A stretch of 64,000 nt of DNA from Panagrolaimus kolymaensis (GCA_028622995.1 JAJQJQ010000057.1:1364001-1428000); one strand, 5' to 3'; shown: positions 23,611 to 37,105, numbered from the stretch's first letter. The notes: generated by a model not told the origin, from the sequence alone. Numbers and translations: made by a program.

Positions 23611-25625
23611 TCAATTTTGGGATACAATAACAACACTTGAATCCACAGTAGCAGTTTCGTCGATATTGAAATAGTGAGGTGCATCATGGACGATTGACAA
23701 AAGCATTGGTATTGGATATGGCATGATTTGGAGCACATTTTCTTCAGGAGTATGACTCATTAGCAATGACATTTTGAGGCTAAAAATTAATGAAGTTAAT
23801 ATTTACACAAATGGATATAAAGTAAGAACTTACTAAGTAGCCATGACGAAGAATTGCCTTCTTTTGTATGATTGACCAATGATGCATGCTTGTCGGAAAG
23901 TTTCAGGTACGTCGATTTTGTCCAAGTATAGCCTCCATAGCTTTGGGATTTCTTCAAATTCACCATCATTTCCACTAATTTCTTTTTGAGCCGATGAAAC
24001 CAAGAACCGAAGAAATTCGCCTTCATTCACTTTCTTTAACCATTCTTCTGATTTTGGAGGACCTGTCACGTAGTATTCCAATGGTGTATCAGGTGAACGA
24101 CGGAAGATCTTTCTTCGGAACCCAAGATCATAAAGTAGATTGTTTGCTAGGATTCTAAATTTTATGATAAAAAAATATTGCAACAGAAAAAAAGAAACTC
24201 ACATTGCTTGATAGAATTTTTCTGCACGATCAATAGTTTGTGGTTCACGAAGAGCTTGTTGGATGAGACAATCAGGTGTATACAACGAAGTTCCAACATT
24301 CATATCGTCGATCTTTTCAGTCAGGAATGGAACGATGGATTTCGATAGAGAATACGTTGGCTTTGGATTGATTGTTGCTTCATTACGGAAGTAGTCGCAA
24401 TAGAATATCTTCGAGTATGGTTGAGATGGATCCACTTCCATTTTCGGGAAGGCCACTTGCAACAAGCTGAGTTCTTCTGATGGTACCTTCGTCTTCTCTT
24501 CAGCTGTTCTCATAGGATCATTGTTGAATTTTTGAGGTGGTTGAACAGGAAGTTTAGCAATAGCAGCAACATCCACGGTAACTGTCTTTTGAGTTGAGGC
24601 TGTTTTCAAGCCAGTAGCAGCTTTAGGAAGTGGAGCAGCTTTAGGAAGAGGAACAGCAACCGATTCCATAGATTTTGTTGGTTTGTATTTGTCGATTGGA
24701 GGTGGTGGTGCTTTTGCCTTTCCTTTGGACTTCTTTTTGCGTCGACGGCAGCAGATGACGATGATAATGATGATAATCACAGCGAGAAGAATACCACCTA
24801 GAACTCCACCAATAATTCCATATGTCATAGCGTTAGACGCAGTCGATGTTGTTGTCTTTCCGATGTTTGAAATAGGACCAAGAGTTGTTGTTGACGACGA
24901 TGTTTCACTAAAAGAAAGATATGATTTGGCGATAAAAAAATGATATTAGAAACTTACTTTATGAATGTTTCATTAGCTAATTGTTCATAGACCAACATTG
25001 CATTTGGAAAGTTGATTGGACCCCAAATTGAACCTTCGAGTTTGACAGAAGTTTGAGTTAAAGATGCATTGTGAGGAAAAGCAGGACCAGACATATCAGC
25101 TAGAATATCACCAGGAAATGCATTCGAGGTTGGACCATTTTGACCAAGAACAACACCATCAATAGTGCCATCAGCTTTGCGAAGAACTTGAATGCATTCA
25201 TTGATTTGAATATCAGGAGTTTTGTGTTTGTTAAAGAAATCAAGATAGAAGCCACGAACCTTTCTTTCAAATATGAGCTTTGAGTTAACAGGACAACTTG
25301 AATTAAAGTTGTTGAAGCATACGACCATCTTGAAGTTCTTGAGAGCATCCGTATAACACCATTCAAATAATGGATTCAAAAGACCACTGTAGACAATGAC
25401 GAAATTCAAGCTTTGATTGATTGGACCATGAACAGCTAATTTTTGATTTTCAAATTGGAAGTTTTCTTTCAAATTAGCAGGTAAATCATCATTGGTTTGA
25501 GCAAGAAGAGCTGTATCATTTCCATTGTAGAAGCTTCCTTTGACAGTACCTTCATTGGCCAAAACGATGTTTGAAGATTGAAGCACCAACAAGAAAAAGC
25601 AGAAGACGAGCATCTTTGTCGACAT
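23611..25625 (-). CDS. type I membrane protein of unknown function, paralogue A of a divergent pair
   Basis: The exons are 25625..24958, 24907..24203, 24154..23834 and 23779..23611, giving 620 residues. A signal peptide (residues 1-23) is followed by an ectodomain with several N-glycosylation sequons and paired Cys, one TM segment at about 252-276 rich in Ile, then CCRRRKKK and a long cytoplasmic region. The cytoplasmic part has a Pro/Ala/Lys linker and a folded C-terminal region of about 280 residues (LGFRRKIF, DGEFEEIPKLWRLYLDKIDV, ETFRQACIIGQS). Its head-to-head neighbour at 25817 shares this architecture and many of these blocks, so they arose by inverted duplication. I do not recognise the family. 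Surface receptor-like function is inferred only from topology. Confidence 0.75.
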
Positions 25626-25816
25626 AAAAGTTTGCAGACTGAACGATTTTAAAATTCATTTCAATCTTTTATCTCCTTTTATAGGATTTTTTAATTCTAA
25701 TTTGCATGGAAACGTGCTAAAAAAATGCAACGGATTTTAAAAATGTTTTTATGTTAATTTATATGATTTTTTACTTTGACAAAAAAAATAAAGAAAAAAG
25801 ATATTTTAACCAAAAA
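25626..25816. promoter_or_regulatory. shared promoter region of a divergent paralogous pair
   Basis: Only 191 bases separate the two start codons, so the promoters must be shared or adjacent. The minus-strand start is preceded on its strand by AAATCGTTCAGTC. No core motif stands out. Confidence 0.4.
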
Positions 25817-27907
25817 ATGTTGATGATATTGGTTTTAATTCTGTTTCACAACTTTATCGTGTGCCAAAGTTTTTTAGGATTAACTCGAAATTCATTTTAT
25901 GAAGAAATTGAAGCTTTTTCTATTGCAAAAAACAACGATGAAATTCCTGAAAATTTAAAAGAATTTTTTCAATTTGAAGATCAAACGCTGATTGTAAAAA
26001 CTTCAGAAGGTCGTTCAATTGGATTTATGATTGCTCGAAAAGATCCTCATGATATTCTTTTGGCTGAATGGTGTTCTCCATCTTTTGAAGAATTTGAAAA
26101 TTGCAATGATGAGTATGTTTTTTTTTTGTCGTTTTTAAATTATTTTAAAATATTGTTTTAGTATAAATTTGTGCTCCATAACTATCTTTAATAAAACGCC
26201 ATGGGGTAGAGATGTATGCAGTAATCGAATGTCAGGTATATATTTATTGAAAGCTGGTAATGACACCATTTTCTCGCCAGGTAATATTTGCTTTTGTCTA
26301 TTATTAAGTAAATTAAAATTATGAATTAATTCATTTACAGATCTTCGAGATGATAACAAACCATTTTACACGTCAAAACCAAATACATGCTACCATATAA
26401 ATGCAGAAAATAACACATCTCCTGGAGATACATATCCTTCTTACATGTATACTATTTACGAATATGACTCTATTACAAATAAAATGATTCAAAATTCTAA
26501 TTCTCGATTCTCAAATGGCTTACTGGTTAAACAACTTCCACACCATGAAGGATGGTATCAATCAGGACGGGTAGCAAATGGTATTTTCTGTGGAAAGCCT
26601 TTTCGATTTCCGGATGTTTGGCTACTTTATCAAAATATTACAAAGTAAGATTTTGTTTATAATCACTTTTCCCTTTTTATTTTTTTAGGGAGAAAAGAAG
26701 AAAAATTGGTGATTCTGAAACAATTAATGGACCATTCGCAATCAAAGCGCTAGAAACAACCACTGCAACAATGTCTCCAAAATTTCTTGATTTGAAAATT
26801 GGATATTTATTTGCAATTGTTTGTGGAAGCATATGTGGTATAATCATTCTATGTTCTTTGCTTACTGGTATAGCTTTTTGGTTAATTCGACGAAAACAAA
26901 AGGAAATTTTTAATGGCGAACCTTCATTTTCATCATATCAATTGCTCAACGAACCTCACTCAATTCATCCTATTGAAAATCATCAAAATTTACCTCTCAA
27001 GAATGTTGATATCAATGTTTCACCTTCCATTCGTCCAAGCAAAGCATCCAACAATAAAAATCTTCAATATTCTCGTCTTCTTTATACTGATTTTGTAAAA
27101 GAAAAAGGTGATTTGCCTTCTCACGTTTACAACACCAAAAATCTTCCAATTACTCCATTTTTGAGTGAAGAATTCAAGAATGTCTTTGTTCCTTCTAGTC
27201 CAAAATCTGCTGATAAATTCGTTAGTGAAGCTTTGGAACAGCCATTTATCGAAGATCGTTCTCAAAAATTGCTTCAAGCTGTGTATGTTTTTTTAAATTT
27301 ACTTTTTATCATATAATTTTTAAATTTATTTTTTAGAGCTAAAGCAAATAATGAATTATTTTCACTTGGATTCCGACGTAAACTTGAACATCGTTCCAGC
27401 TATCATGTAACAGCTCCTTTAGCATCTCGAAAATGGTTAAAGGATTCAAAGGAATGTGATTTTCTTCAATTTATTATTTCATCAGCTGAGAAAGATATTG
27501 GCGGAAGCGATGGCGAATTTGAAGATGATCATAAACTTTGGAAATCCTTCTTGGATAAAATTGATGTTCTTGAAACTTTTCGACATGCTTGTTTCTTTGG
27601 TCAATCAATCAAACGACAACATTTTTTTGTTATGGCAACCTTGTAAGTTAATTTGATCCAGGATTTTGGAGATTACTTTTTTTTCAAAACTCTTTCATTC
27701 ATAGATTTAAATTAACACTATTAAATTCTTTTTAGTTACAAGATGGCTTTATTAATTGCTGAAAATCCTAACAAAAATGTTCTCTTGTCTATGGCTTATC
27801 CAATTCCTATGTTCGTGACTCTATGTGAATGTAATCCTCATTATTTTGAAATTCATGAACCTTCTGTCGAATCAGCTAGTCAAAGTTCAAAAAAAGTTTT
27901 AAAGTAA
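25817..27907 (+). CDS. type I membrane protein of unknown function, paralogue B of a divergent pair
   Basis: The exons are 25817..26112, 26162..26280, 26341..26644, 26689..27282, 27337..27642 and 27736..27907, giving 596 residues. I chose the ATG at 25817 because it starts the hydrophobic signal peptide (LMILVLILFHNFIVC); the in-frame ATG at 25751 would bury it. The protein has an ectodomain, a TM segment at about 279-306 and a cytoplasmic part. Blocks shared with paralogue A include DEIPENLKEFFQFEDQ against DDLPANLKENFQFENQ, LGFRRK, SDGEFEDDHKLWKSFLDKID, ETFRHACFFGQS and MAYPIPMFVTLC. The ectodomain has diverged most and has gained introns relative to A. Function unknown. Confidence 0.75.
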
Positions 27908-28642
27908 TTTATTTTGTTTGTGAAACATTAATTATAATAATATCGTATGTGGTGATTAATAAATAATATTGATTTTCATCTGAAATTCGAGCTTTGGGAA
28001 AATCAAAAGTGTTTTAACAATTTTTATGCATGCTGTTTTTTTTTCTTAAGAAAATCCTCACTTCTACCATTTTTCTTATTTTCCAACTTTTAAAACTGAT
28101 TTGGTTTCACTTTCAAAAGTCTTAAACAAGCAAGTCAAAAGAGGAATTTGTTTACATTTTTTCACGCAAAAAAAAAAACCCATCTTTGATCGGCGATTTT
28201 AAAATGTTAAGCGGCTGCGGCGCCTTATAAGGCATGCATCGTCCGTCATATTTTTTTTTTTCTTTCCATTTTTTCATCGATTTTTTTTATTTGAAGACTC
28301 ATCTTTTTTTAGCTTCATCGCATAATTATTATTACTTTTCCGGTGGTCATTCAAAGAAGAGAAGAGAAAAATGTTGTCAAAACTTAGTCATTTCTGACTT
28401 TGTGTTTTTTTGTCGTAAAAAAACTTACAAACACTTTCCTTCCGCCTCCAACAAAGTAAGCAATCAACACAACCAAGAGTCAAAAGTTTGTTCATGATTC
28501 ATCGGCTGATTTTCTTATCATCCTCACACACGTTTTCAAAAGATGTTTATATAAAAGGCGCAAAAACGAAATTTTCGTTTAACCCTTCCCAAACTTTTCC
28601 TTGTTGTTGACAAAGACGTGTCATTGCAATTCGCATTGAATC
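27908..28642. promoter_or_regulatory. upstream region of the MOLO-1-like gene with a CArg-type box and TATA-like box
   Basis: A perfect CArG box, CCTTATAAGG, lies at 28223-28232 in a short GC-rich patch, the binding consensus of SRF/MADS factors that drive muscle genes. TATATAAAAGG at 28548-28558 is a strong TATA-like box about 85 bases before the start codon of the next gene. Polypyrimidine-rich sequence fills much of the rest. Confidence 0.4.
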
Positions 28643-30160
28643 ATGCTTAAAAGTATTGGTTTTTTAATTTTTTCTTTCTTTTTAATTTCGGTGAAAGCTA
28701 ATCCTGGATTTATTTATTATACGCCCGATACATATCCCAATTCATTGAGGGATTATCAAATTTGTAAATTATCAAAACCTGGATTAATTTGTGATCCAAA
28801 TGGAATTTTGGCAAATGTTACAAATCTAAATAATACAGGTACTATTACATATTGTTTACCTTTTTTTAACTTTTTGTCCTTTTTTAGTAGCAGATTATAT
28901 TGACTCGATGCTACAATATACTCAAAAATCCACAAATTGTTCATGTCAGGATCAAAGTCGATGCTTTGTAACTCCAACTAGCTTTCAAGGTGTCACTATT
29001 TCTGTGGCTCTTTTAAATTCTATTAGCATTGGAAATACTCCTGAAGAACAGTAAGAGTCTTTGCATTTTTTTAAATAATGCAATAACATGAAATTTTTAG
29101 AACCCCTGAAGGTAAACTCCACCTTATTCGAAATTTTGCTCATGCCCTTCGATATCGTCAACAACGAGGAAGTTGTGATGATGATATTTTAATTGTGATC
29201 ACATCTGATATGGTAAGTTTGTGCCACATACATATTCTTTGAAATAAATGATAGACTTCAAAACAAAGAAAAATGGATAATTTAATTTGTTTGGAGCCAT
29301 AAAAAAAATACTTGAAACATTCGGAACAAATTAGTTTTTCATTTTGTCATTTTATAAAAAAGCATTACGGTATGGCGAAGAACATATGGACGACGCTCGG
29401 AATGTAATAAGATATAATTTCCTTTTTTTTCAGAAAAAATTGATAGAATTAGATAATTTTAAGTTTGATAAATTAAAACAAGTTTGAAAATGAGTCATTT
29501 TTTTATTTTTTGGAGAGAAAGTTTCTTTAGAGCTCATTAGTCGAATATTAAATATTTCACGTAATAATTTCATAAGCGTTGTCATTGAACACTTTGTTTT
29601 GACAAATTTTCTATCGGTAAACACTGAGTACCCATTCAACAAGAATTTTTTAATGACATATATTTTTACTACAATGGATTTCCTAAAATGAAATGAATGA
29701 ACCTGAAGTTTTTTACTTCAATAAATTAAATTTTGATTTTCTTTTTAAAGCTAAATGGCAAAAATGATGTACCTATTAACTTATTTAAAAAAACATTATT
29801 TAGATTTACACGGCAGTTGGCGATGGTTCTGCTTCAATCATTAATCAAAAAATTATTGATAAGGTTGATGAAGTGGTACTTCCATATCTTCAAACAAAAG
29901 ATTTTAATCGAGCCATTGTTGAAATGATTACAGCTTATTCTTCAACCCTTCGAGGTGAATATTACCCGGCTATTGATGGAGGAAAGCCATGGTATTCCCC
30001 ACTTCCACTTTGGGCTGTTTATGCTATTGGTGGAGGAATCATTGCTATCATTATTATTCTAATTGTAATCATTATCTTAGTTGTTTTACATAGACGAAAA
30101 ACTCAAGGATATTCTGTTGGACATGTAGCTTCTAGAAATGGAACAAATACACGAATGTAA
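28643..30160 (+). CDS. MOLO-1-like type I membrane protein with TPM domain (levamisole receptor modulator family)
   Basis: The exons are 28643..28838, 28888..29050, 29101..29212 and 29804..30160, giving 275 residues. A signal peptide (IGFLIFSFFLISVKA) is followed by YYTPDTYPN and ICDPNGIL, the start of the family's TPM-type domain. It goes on through CSCQDQSRC, GVTISVALLNSI, FAHALRYRQQRGSCDDDILIVITSD and VGDGSASIINQKIID. One TM segment (YAIGGGIIAIIIILIVIIIL) lies near residue 235, followed by a short basic tail. In C. elegans MOLO-1 is an auxiliary subunit that boosts gating of levamisole-sensitive acetylcholine receptors in muscle. Several paralogues exist, so orthology is not certain. Intron 3 is long (591 bases). 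A TATA-like and a CArG-type box lie upstream. Confidence 0.8.
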
Positions 30161-33100
30161 AGGAATCTAAGCTTTTCGTTAATATTTCAATAACACCATT
30201 TTGGCAAAATCGTGAACTTTACTATTTTCGCTGCCACGATATTTATCTCCGCATTTTAAACATTTTTTTGTCTTTGTTATTTCCGGTTAATCGATTTTTT
30301 TTAAATTCTTTCCTTGATCTCAGTGTATTAATGTTTTGTTTTATTTAAAAAATTCTTGTTATTGAAAAAAAATGTTTCAAAAATAGATTTGATAAATTAA
30401 AGAAAAAACGTTTCAATGGAAAAATAAAGACAAGTTTTCACCCTCCACGTGGGAGCAAGGAATAAAAAAAAAGAGCAAAGAATTTTCATTTTTGATAAAC
30501 ATATTTTTTTATTTTTGACGTCCTGAAACCAAAACCTTTCAGCTGGTGTTAGATGGTTGATTTTAACTTATTGGGTTGGGTGGAGAAAGAAAAAAATGAT
30601 ACTATTTAATTTTTTCAAACAAAACGAGTTCGAGCCTTTTTTCAACCAATTTTTTACATCATTTACAAAAAAATAATTGTGAAAAACAAAAAAATTATGT
30701 TGACCCATTTTTTGTTTGAAAAACACAAAAACTAAAAAAGTTAGTTAACGCAAACGAAAATCATTCACGTGAACTTTGGCCATTTGCCAAAGCTTGTTCC
30801 ATGAATTTGATCACGAAAATAATGAATGTCACTGATTCCATAAATTAATGGAAAAGGTCTTTTTGTAGAAAAAAATAAAGAAGTCGAAATGCGGAAGAAA
30901 AATGTTTTAACCACCTTTATTTTTACGGTACCCATTATTGTTGTCGTCAGTCAATCACTTCCTTCCTTATTTTGATCATAAAAAGTTGATTTCAGCAAAT
31001 AAAAAATAATATAGCGAAAAAATGAACTGAATTTCTAGTTTGCGAACACGAACAATAACAAAGTTATGGATTTCAAAAAATCTCCCCAAAAAAAGATGGA
31101 AAAGAAGAAAACAAGCATTAAAATTTTCTTATGAATGATTTGGAAAATTCATTGACGTAATTTTTTTTTGATTGCTTATAAAAATTTACGGAAATTGGCT
31201 GCCCCCTTTTTTTAACTTGCTGTCATAAAAAATTTAGCTTTATGCGTCAAATTTGATAGAAGCTTTCTGTTTATTTTGATTATGAAAAAGCATGCTTTTA
31301 ACACCCTCCATTTTTAAATACCCCATTTTTGTATAAAAATGTTTTTTTTCTTTTCATCATTAAGTTTCTAAAACCATTACAGGCAATCTGTCTCTCTCAT
31401 GTCCAATCAAAATTTTAACTAGTCATTAGAAGAGAGGACAAGGAATTATTTACATATTATAGTTTTATTAGAAGATAAGCTCGCTCTATCGTATCGATGT
31501 TCGTCATCAAAAGATTATTCTTTTTTTAGTTTTATTATGATCCAATTTTAGCTTCCCAGAAACTAAGGCTTTTATCACTTTATTTTTGCAAGAGAAGAAA
31601 ACTTTGGTCAAAGACCATTTTCTACCTATTTTTAATGGCGTCTGCTAATTTATCTTATCACTTTAAAACCAATTTATTTTGCATAGGCTTGCATTTTGCC
31701 TATAAACTCGTTATTATTTGTTTTTGCGGTTTTTTTATCTTTGTGTTTCTAGTTTCGAATAACAAAAAAACAACTTTTTGAGTGAAGTATAAACAATTTA
31801 CGGTAGGGCTATGTTGCAATTTAACGCCGTTATGCTGTTTTTCTCTAGTGTTGGTCTAGACATTTTATTTGTGTTTTTTACAACAATTTTAACTGCATCG
31901 CCGTTAAAGAAAACATGAAATCTGCTTTCGAACCATTTTCTCCATATGAATAAGTAAATAAAGAATTTAAGGGTTATTTCACCAACAAAAAAAACTCAAA
32001 AAGGCTTGAAAAACATAATACCTAAACTTTCGATACTGTATAGCAAAGTATAAACAAAAAATATCTGATGATTATTTTTTAATAGCGCCTTTATTATGAT
32101 TTTAAACAAAAGTTTGATAACAAGGGTTAAAAAATGCTTAATAGTGAGTTGGACTTCTTTGAAGAAATGAACTTTGTTTCAGATTTATTTCTGATGTCTC
32201 TCTCAGGTGATGAAACACAAAAAAGAGTTGCGCCTCCTTTCTTAAAGCTTATCATGAGTTTTAAAAAAGTTTTATGGTTGTTGACAACAGTGAAATATTG
32301 AGATTTTGGATCAAAATTTTATAAGCTGTTTAAAGTATGTACATACATCAATCAAGTACAAGAATACTATGATCTTTTTCTTTTGCAAGATTTTCACTTT
32401 TTTGATTTGTGCTTATTCTTATTTTTGGTACAAAGTTAACAAAAAGTTTAAACACTTAAGTTTTATTTGGAATTATTGCAGTCAAGAGAGTTAAAAAAGT
32501 TTAGGGTTTCATTTTTAAATCAAAATTAAAGTACACATAAATAAACCCCTGTAGTTTTGTTGTTTAATTGACTTTTTTTATTATTAATGTGATAATGTTT
32601 ATTTAGTTTAAGGCCCCACCGTCGTCGAGAAGCTTCTATTTAAATAGCTTCAAAACTCTTTTTTTGCATTTTATCATCATCGTCATCATCTTGGGCGATA
32701 ATTGCTCTTCTTTTTTGCTTACCTTTTTTCCCCTTAAATTAGAAAGCAAATTTTATTTTTGACTGTTATTTTTACACTCATTTTCACATACATATAAATT
32801 TTCAGGGTCAAATTTTTATATACAAAAAAACACATAGATAATTTTTTGGGTTTTCTATCTATGAAAAAAACATCACTTTTTAGGATAAAAAAAGAGGAAA
32901 ATTATTTTTTTATCGCGACCTCGAGTTTTTTTTTGTTACAGAACTTTGAAAGTTTTTTTTGTAGGAATAAAAATTAAGGAACAACAACAACAGTGGAAGA
33001 AGAAAGACCCTGTTTTTTTGTACAAAGAAGTTTTTTTTATCATTGCTTTTGGTGAAGGAGAAAAGAAGGAAGGTAAGAAACTCCGCCTTTTGATCGAAAG

Positions 33101-33276
33101 TATTCCTTCTTTCGTTCGTGAGCTTTCTTTGTTTTTCATTCATCAGTTATCGCTGTAATAAACGATCGGGTTCAGCAGTACTAATAGCATCAGCTGAATT
33201 CCTTTTGGTTTTGATCGTTGCCAATCTTCACAAATTTTTCCTATAGATTGGAGCAGCACCTTCGTTATTCACAATT
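30161..33276. other. 3.1 kb intergenic region
   Basis: Strongly AT-rich with many homopolymer runs. A short E-box palindrome (CCACGTGG) lies near 30448. The open frames here have no start context, splice partner or recognisable content. I see no gene. Confidence 0.5.
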
Positions 33277-35437
33277 ATGCAAGCGATGACTCAAAAAGTT
33301 CTTATATATGTTTTATTTTTATTTTTTCAATTCCAATTTTTTGGCAATGTTAATGCTGTAATTGAAAGAAGGGTAAGTTGTAATTTGGCCACCAAAATCG
33401 AGAAATATGAAAAATGGAAAACATTTTTTTCTTTTCGCATTGATGTGTCTTTAATCTAAGATTTGTTTAATGATAATCAAAGTATTAGGCTTCAATTCCG
33501 CGTGTAGTAATGTGTTTTTTGTTTTTCTGCCTTTCACCTTTCATTGCGCATGTTTTGAGAGAACGCATATTTTTCTGACCTTTTTTTTCCTTCGCCATTC
33601 AAAGCATATTTTAAATCAAAGAATTGCTATTTTTTTGCGATTCAGAAAAAAAGTTGAAAAAAAAACAACTTATCTGCTGGAGTGTCTTTAATTTAAAATT
33701 GTTTTTAAACGCAAAAAAGATAGATTTTTAATTTTCTTGGCGGCGAACAAAAATAAACTTTTCTATTTCGTTTTTAAAAGATCTCTTTTGTTTTGTCTGG
33801 TCAAATTTGGAAGGTTATTTTACACCGCCATCGCAAATAATCTATCTTTTTTTGTAAATGCACAAAAATATGAATCAAAAACTTTGATGATTCTTGTATT
33901 TTTTCAAACAAAAGAAACATACATAGACTTTAGCTTTGATTTGCCCAGGGTTAAAAGCAGCGGGGTTCTATAATTTTCTTTAATTGATGATAACAACGAC
34001 TAAAAATCGAACATGAGACTTTTTTTAAAATCATACATCATTCATTTTTTTTTTCAACAACTTTTTATAAAAAATGAAAAGTGTGAAACATGAATAATGA
34101 AAAAACACGTTTTTTATAAAGACAAGCTTATTGCAGGAAAACACATTTTTGGATGTTTATTTTAAAATTCAACCTGAAGATGATTTTTGTGGAGCTCGTA
34201 AATGTAATATCTCATATGCAATTAGCATGTTGACAGCTCAAAATCAATTCGATTTACAATCCTTGATGCTTCAAGATGGTTCAATGGAACGAAGTTCAAA
34301 TGATTTGGATTTTGAAGAAAATACCATTGTTAGAGTTGCCAAAAATTTGCTTGATGAATCCAAAGTTTTTCTTGGTTTACGACTTTTTGATGTTCCTGAT
34401 GACATTCAAGGTTCGTGCTTCAATATTAATTAAGATTTGGTCCATTACTAAGAAAGTCTTGTGTATCTTTCTTTCGAGCCTGGTGGCCCAATATGTTTCG
34501 AATGCCCATGTGAAATCATTTCCTTTAATAGCTTTTTATTTTTCGAAAAAGCTTCTCCTAAATTTCTTGATTTTCATCCTTAACTTATAATTCGGTTTAC
34601 GGTACACCAAAATACATTCCAATCAAGTTGCAGCAAAAAAGAACCGCGTCATTTTTCCGCCCGAAAATATTGCTTACAAAAAAAAATCTTGTTTAACTTA
34701 TTTTTTTAGATTATATTGTTGTTGATGTTACACATGTTATTTCCAAGGGTCGTAAAGCACGTGTAAGATTTCAAACGGATACAGCACAAATTGTAATAAT
34801 TGTTAAACAAAAAACGGAAGAAGAACTTTGTAAGTTGTTATAATATTTTTATTCTTGGGCGATCAGAGATTACAGTAAGTAGTATCTTTTTTTAGTCAGT
34901 GAATATGCTCACAGATTGCTTATGCTTAGAAAAAGTAAACCCGAAATTTTTAATAAAGTCACCACCCAAAATGGTTGTTCATGTACAAATAAAAATTGTG
35001 CTTGCTGCGAACATTTGATTATTAGGAAATTGCATTTGGATGATTCTGGTGAGTTCCAAGCCTCCATAATAAAACGTTTAAATAATAACATTTTTAAGTT
35101 TGCGTTAATATAACTTACATTTCGGAAGATGTTGGATTGAAATTTTCCCTCTCAGTTAATGATCATGTGTACTATTCCAAAGAAATTTCAATTCGAAATC
35201 CACCCCCAGTTTGTTATGATGTTCCACATTTGCGTGAATATGCAAGTCTATGCGTACTTCTTCAAGATGTAAGATCTCTTTTTAATTTTTTAAATCACGC
35301 GATAATCCCCCGTTTTTTTTATAATTTAGGTAGAAATTGTTGATCAGCACCTTGATGGATGTGTAGAGATCGAAGCTCATTTATATCATGTTATTGTTGC
35401 AAAGCGAAAAATTGGTTGCTTCCGGATCCCCATTTGA
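33277..35437 (+). CDS. secreted DUF4773 protein
   Basis: The exons are 33277..33372, 34137..34410, 34710..34829, 34896..35048, 35099..35268 and 35330..35437, giving 306 residues. A signal peptide spans about residues 1-27. The second half matches the DUF4773 pattern: CSCTNKNCACCEHL, then VCVNITYISEDVGLKFSLSV, then RNPPPVCYDVP, then CVLLQD, then LDGCVEIEA. This Cys-rich domain occurs in secreted proteins of nematodes and insects and its function is not known. The N-terminal half (DFCGARKCNISYAISMLTAQ) has no recognised relative. Intron 1 is long (764 bases) and may carry regulatory sequence. The gene lies convergent to the SRT receptor gene. Confidence 0.8.
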
Positions 35438-35954
35438 TGAACATCATGTGCTTTTGAATGGATGCAAAATAAGCAAAATTGTGTAAAAAAATATTATAGA
35501 AAATAACAAATCTGATCTTCTGCTTTTTCTTTTTATTTTCTCTCTATCTTTATTTCTTTCTTGTTGTTCTCTCTCAAAACCAAAAATCTCTTTTCTTTAT
35601 TATTTCATATTTATTGTTTTTTCTTTTATATTTTAAACCAGAAAAAAAGTTGTTTGAAAAAATGAAAATAATAAACATACATTTTTATACGTTTTTGAAA
35701 TTAAAAAGGAGGATATCATATGATGAAGAAGATGATTATAATAAATAGATCTGACATCGGAAAGAAAAAAGGAATAAAAATGAGAGAGAGATAAACAAAA
35801 ACCTTAATTTAATCTTTAAAATTTTGAATGATTTGGAAAACATGGAAAGGAATATAAAAAAACCGTTTGTTCAATTTAAGCTTTAAGTTTTGTTAACAAT
35901 TTCTTATCTTCTTCGGTTTTCGATTTAAGCATGTGGATGAGTATTATGATGATG
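35438..35954. other. intergenic region between convergent genes
   Basis: This should hold the 3' UTRs of the DUF4773 gene and of the SRT gene. Pyrimidine-rich at 35510-35640. Nothing else is seen. Confidence 0.4.
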
Positions 35955-37105
35955 TTAATGGTGATGAGTTTGATTTTGATTTCCGCTACTTTTTACTTGA
36001 ATAGTTGAAATATATGTTGATGATTTAATTGGTCCAATTGAGCCACATGATCGTTTGAGATTATTTCTCATTGAACGATTCATTAAAAGATAAATTACGG
36101 AAGGGCATCCATGTGCACAAAGCCATGAATATGAACCCGCAAGAATTACAATGTTGGATACGGTAAAAAATTGTTCGTAAATGTAAATGGCTGCAGCTAA
36201 AGCATTAAAAATGCAAATGATAAATACTTGAATAAATGACTAAAAATGAAAAGATTACGGTGGCTTTAAAAAATTATTTTACTTGTCTTTGTGATTCAGT
36301 TCTTGAAGAACTTTGAATGAGATGAGCTTTTCGAATTAGGATGACAAGAAAAGCAGTATAAAGAACGGTAAGTCCAACTAAAACAGTGATATTATGAATG
36401 ACATGCATCCAATTCATATATCTCGTGGAATAATCTTCATAATAACCAACATGAGGATTCAAGAACCTAATAAAATTAATTTTATAAAAATCAAAAAAAA
36501 AACTAAGCTTTTACCATGAAATATGGATACCACTAAATAAAATAGGTTTTGTAAAAATTCCAAAACATAGAGCATGGATGGTTGGAAACATCAACCATAA
36601 ATAAGTCTTTTTACCACCAAAAAATCTGGTACATGTTCCTGGGTCATACATTTCAAGGCATCGATTCAAAGCAAGAACCATGCCGGCATCGGATTGAGCT
36701 GCCCATAAAGCTGGAAAAACGATTAGTTTCAAATCTATCAAACTTAATGGTTAAAGGTTTACCTAATCCGAAAGTACCAAGACCATAAATTAGAGTAGGA
36801 TGTGAACAAAAAACTGCTCCAGTCATTGCAAAAACTCCAGTTGAAAATCCATTCATAAGCATACACATGAGATCAACGACACCCATATAATGCATAATTT
36901 TATAACATGGTTGAGCATAAAATGCTGGCTTTCTCATAACATAAAGAGAAGGAATATACAAGGTTTCAAAAATCAGAAACATTATAACCAATGAAAGTCC
37001 AACATAAAAATGTTGTCGTTTTTCAAGTGGGATTGATTCTATGTCATAAAAAGAACAATTATAAAGTTCTAAATATTCATCTCGCTTCCATAAAACATAG
37101 TCCAT
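35955..37105 (-). CDS. serpentine chemoreceptor of class T (SRT), 7TM GPCR
   Basis: The exons are 37105..36763, 36710..36515, 36466..36283 and 36239..35955, giving 335 residues, typical of the family. The sequence shows ELYNCSFY near the N-terminus, [12 protein letters not shown] at the end of TM1, SCYK-like [17 protein letters not shown] in TM2, [27 protein letters not shown] after TM3 and [11 protein letters not shown], in the order known for SRT receptors. Later segments include [15 protein letters not shown] and a final TM with [16 protein letters not shown]. Family members act mostly in chemosensory neurons; the ligand is unknown. I started at the ATG giving MDYVLWKRD. Confidence 0.88.
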
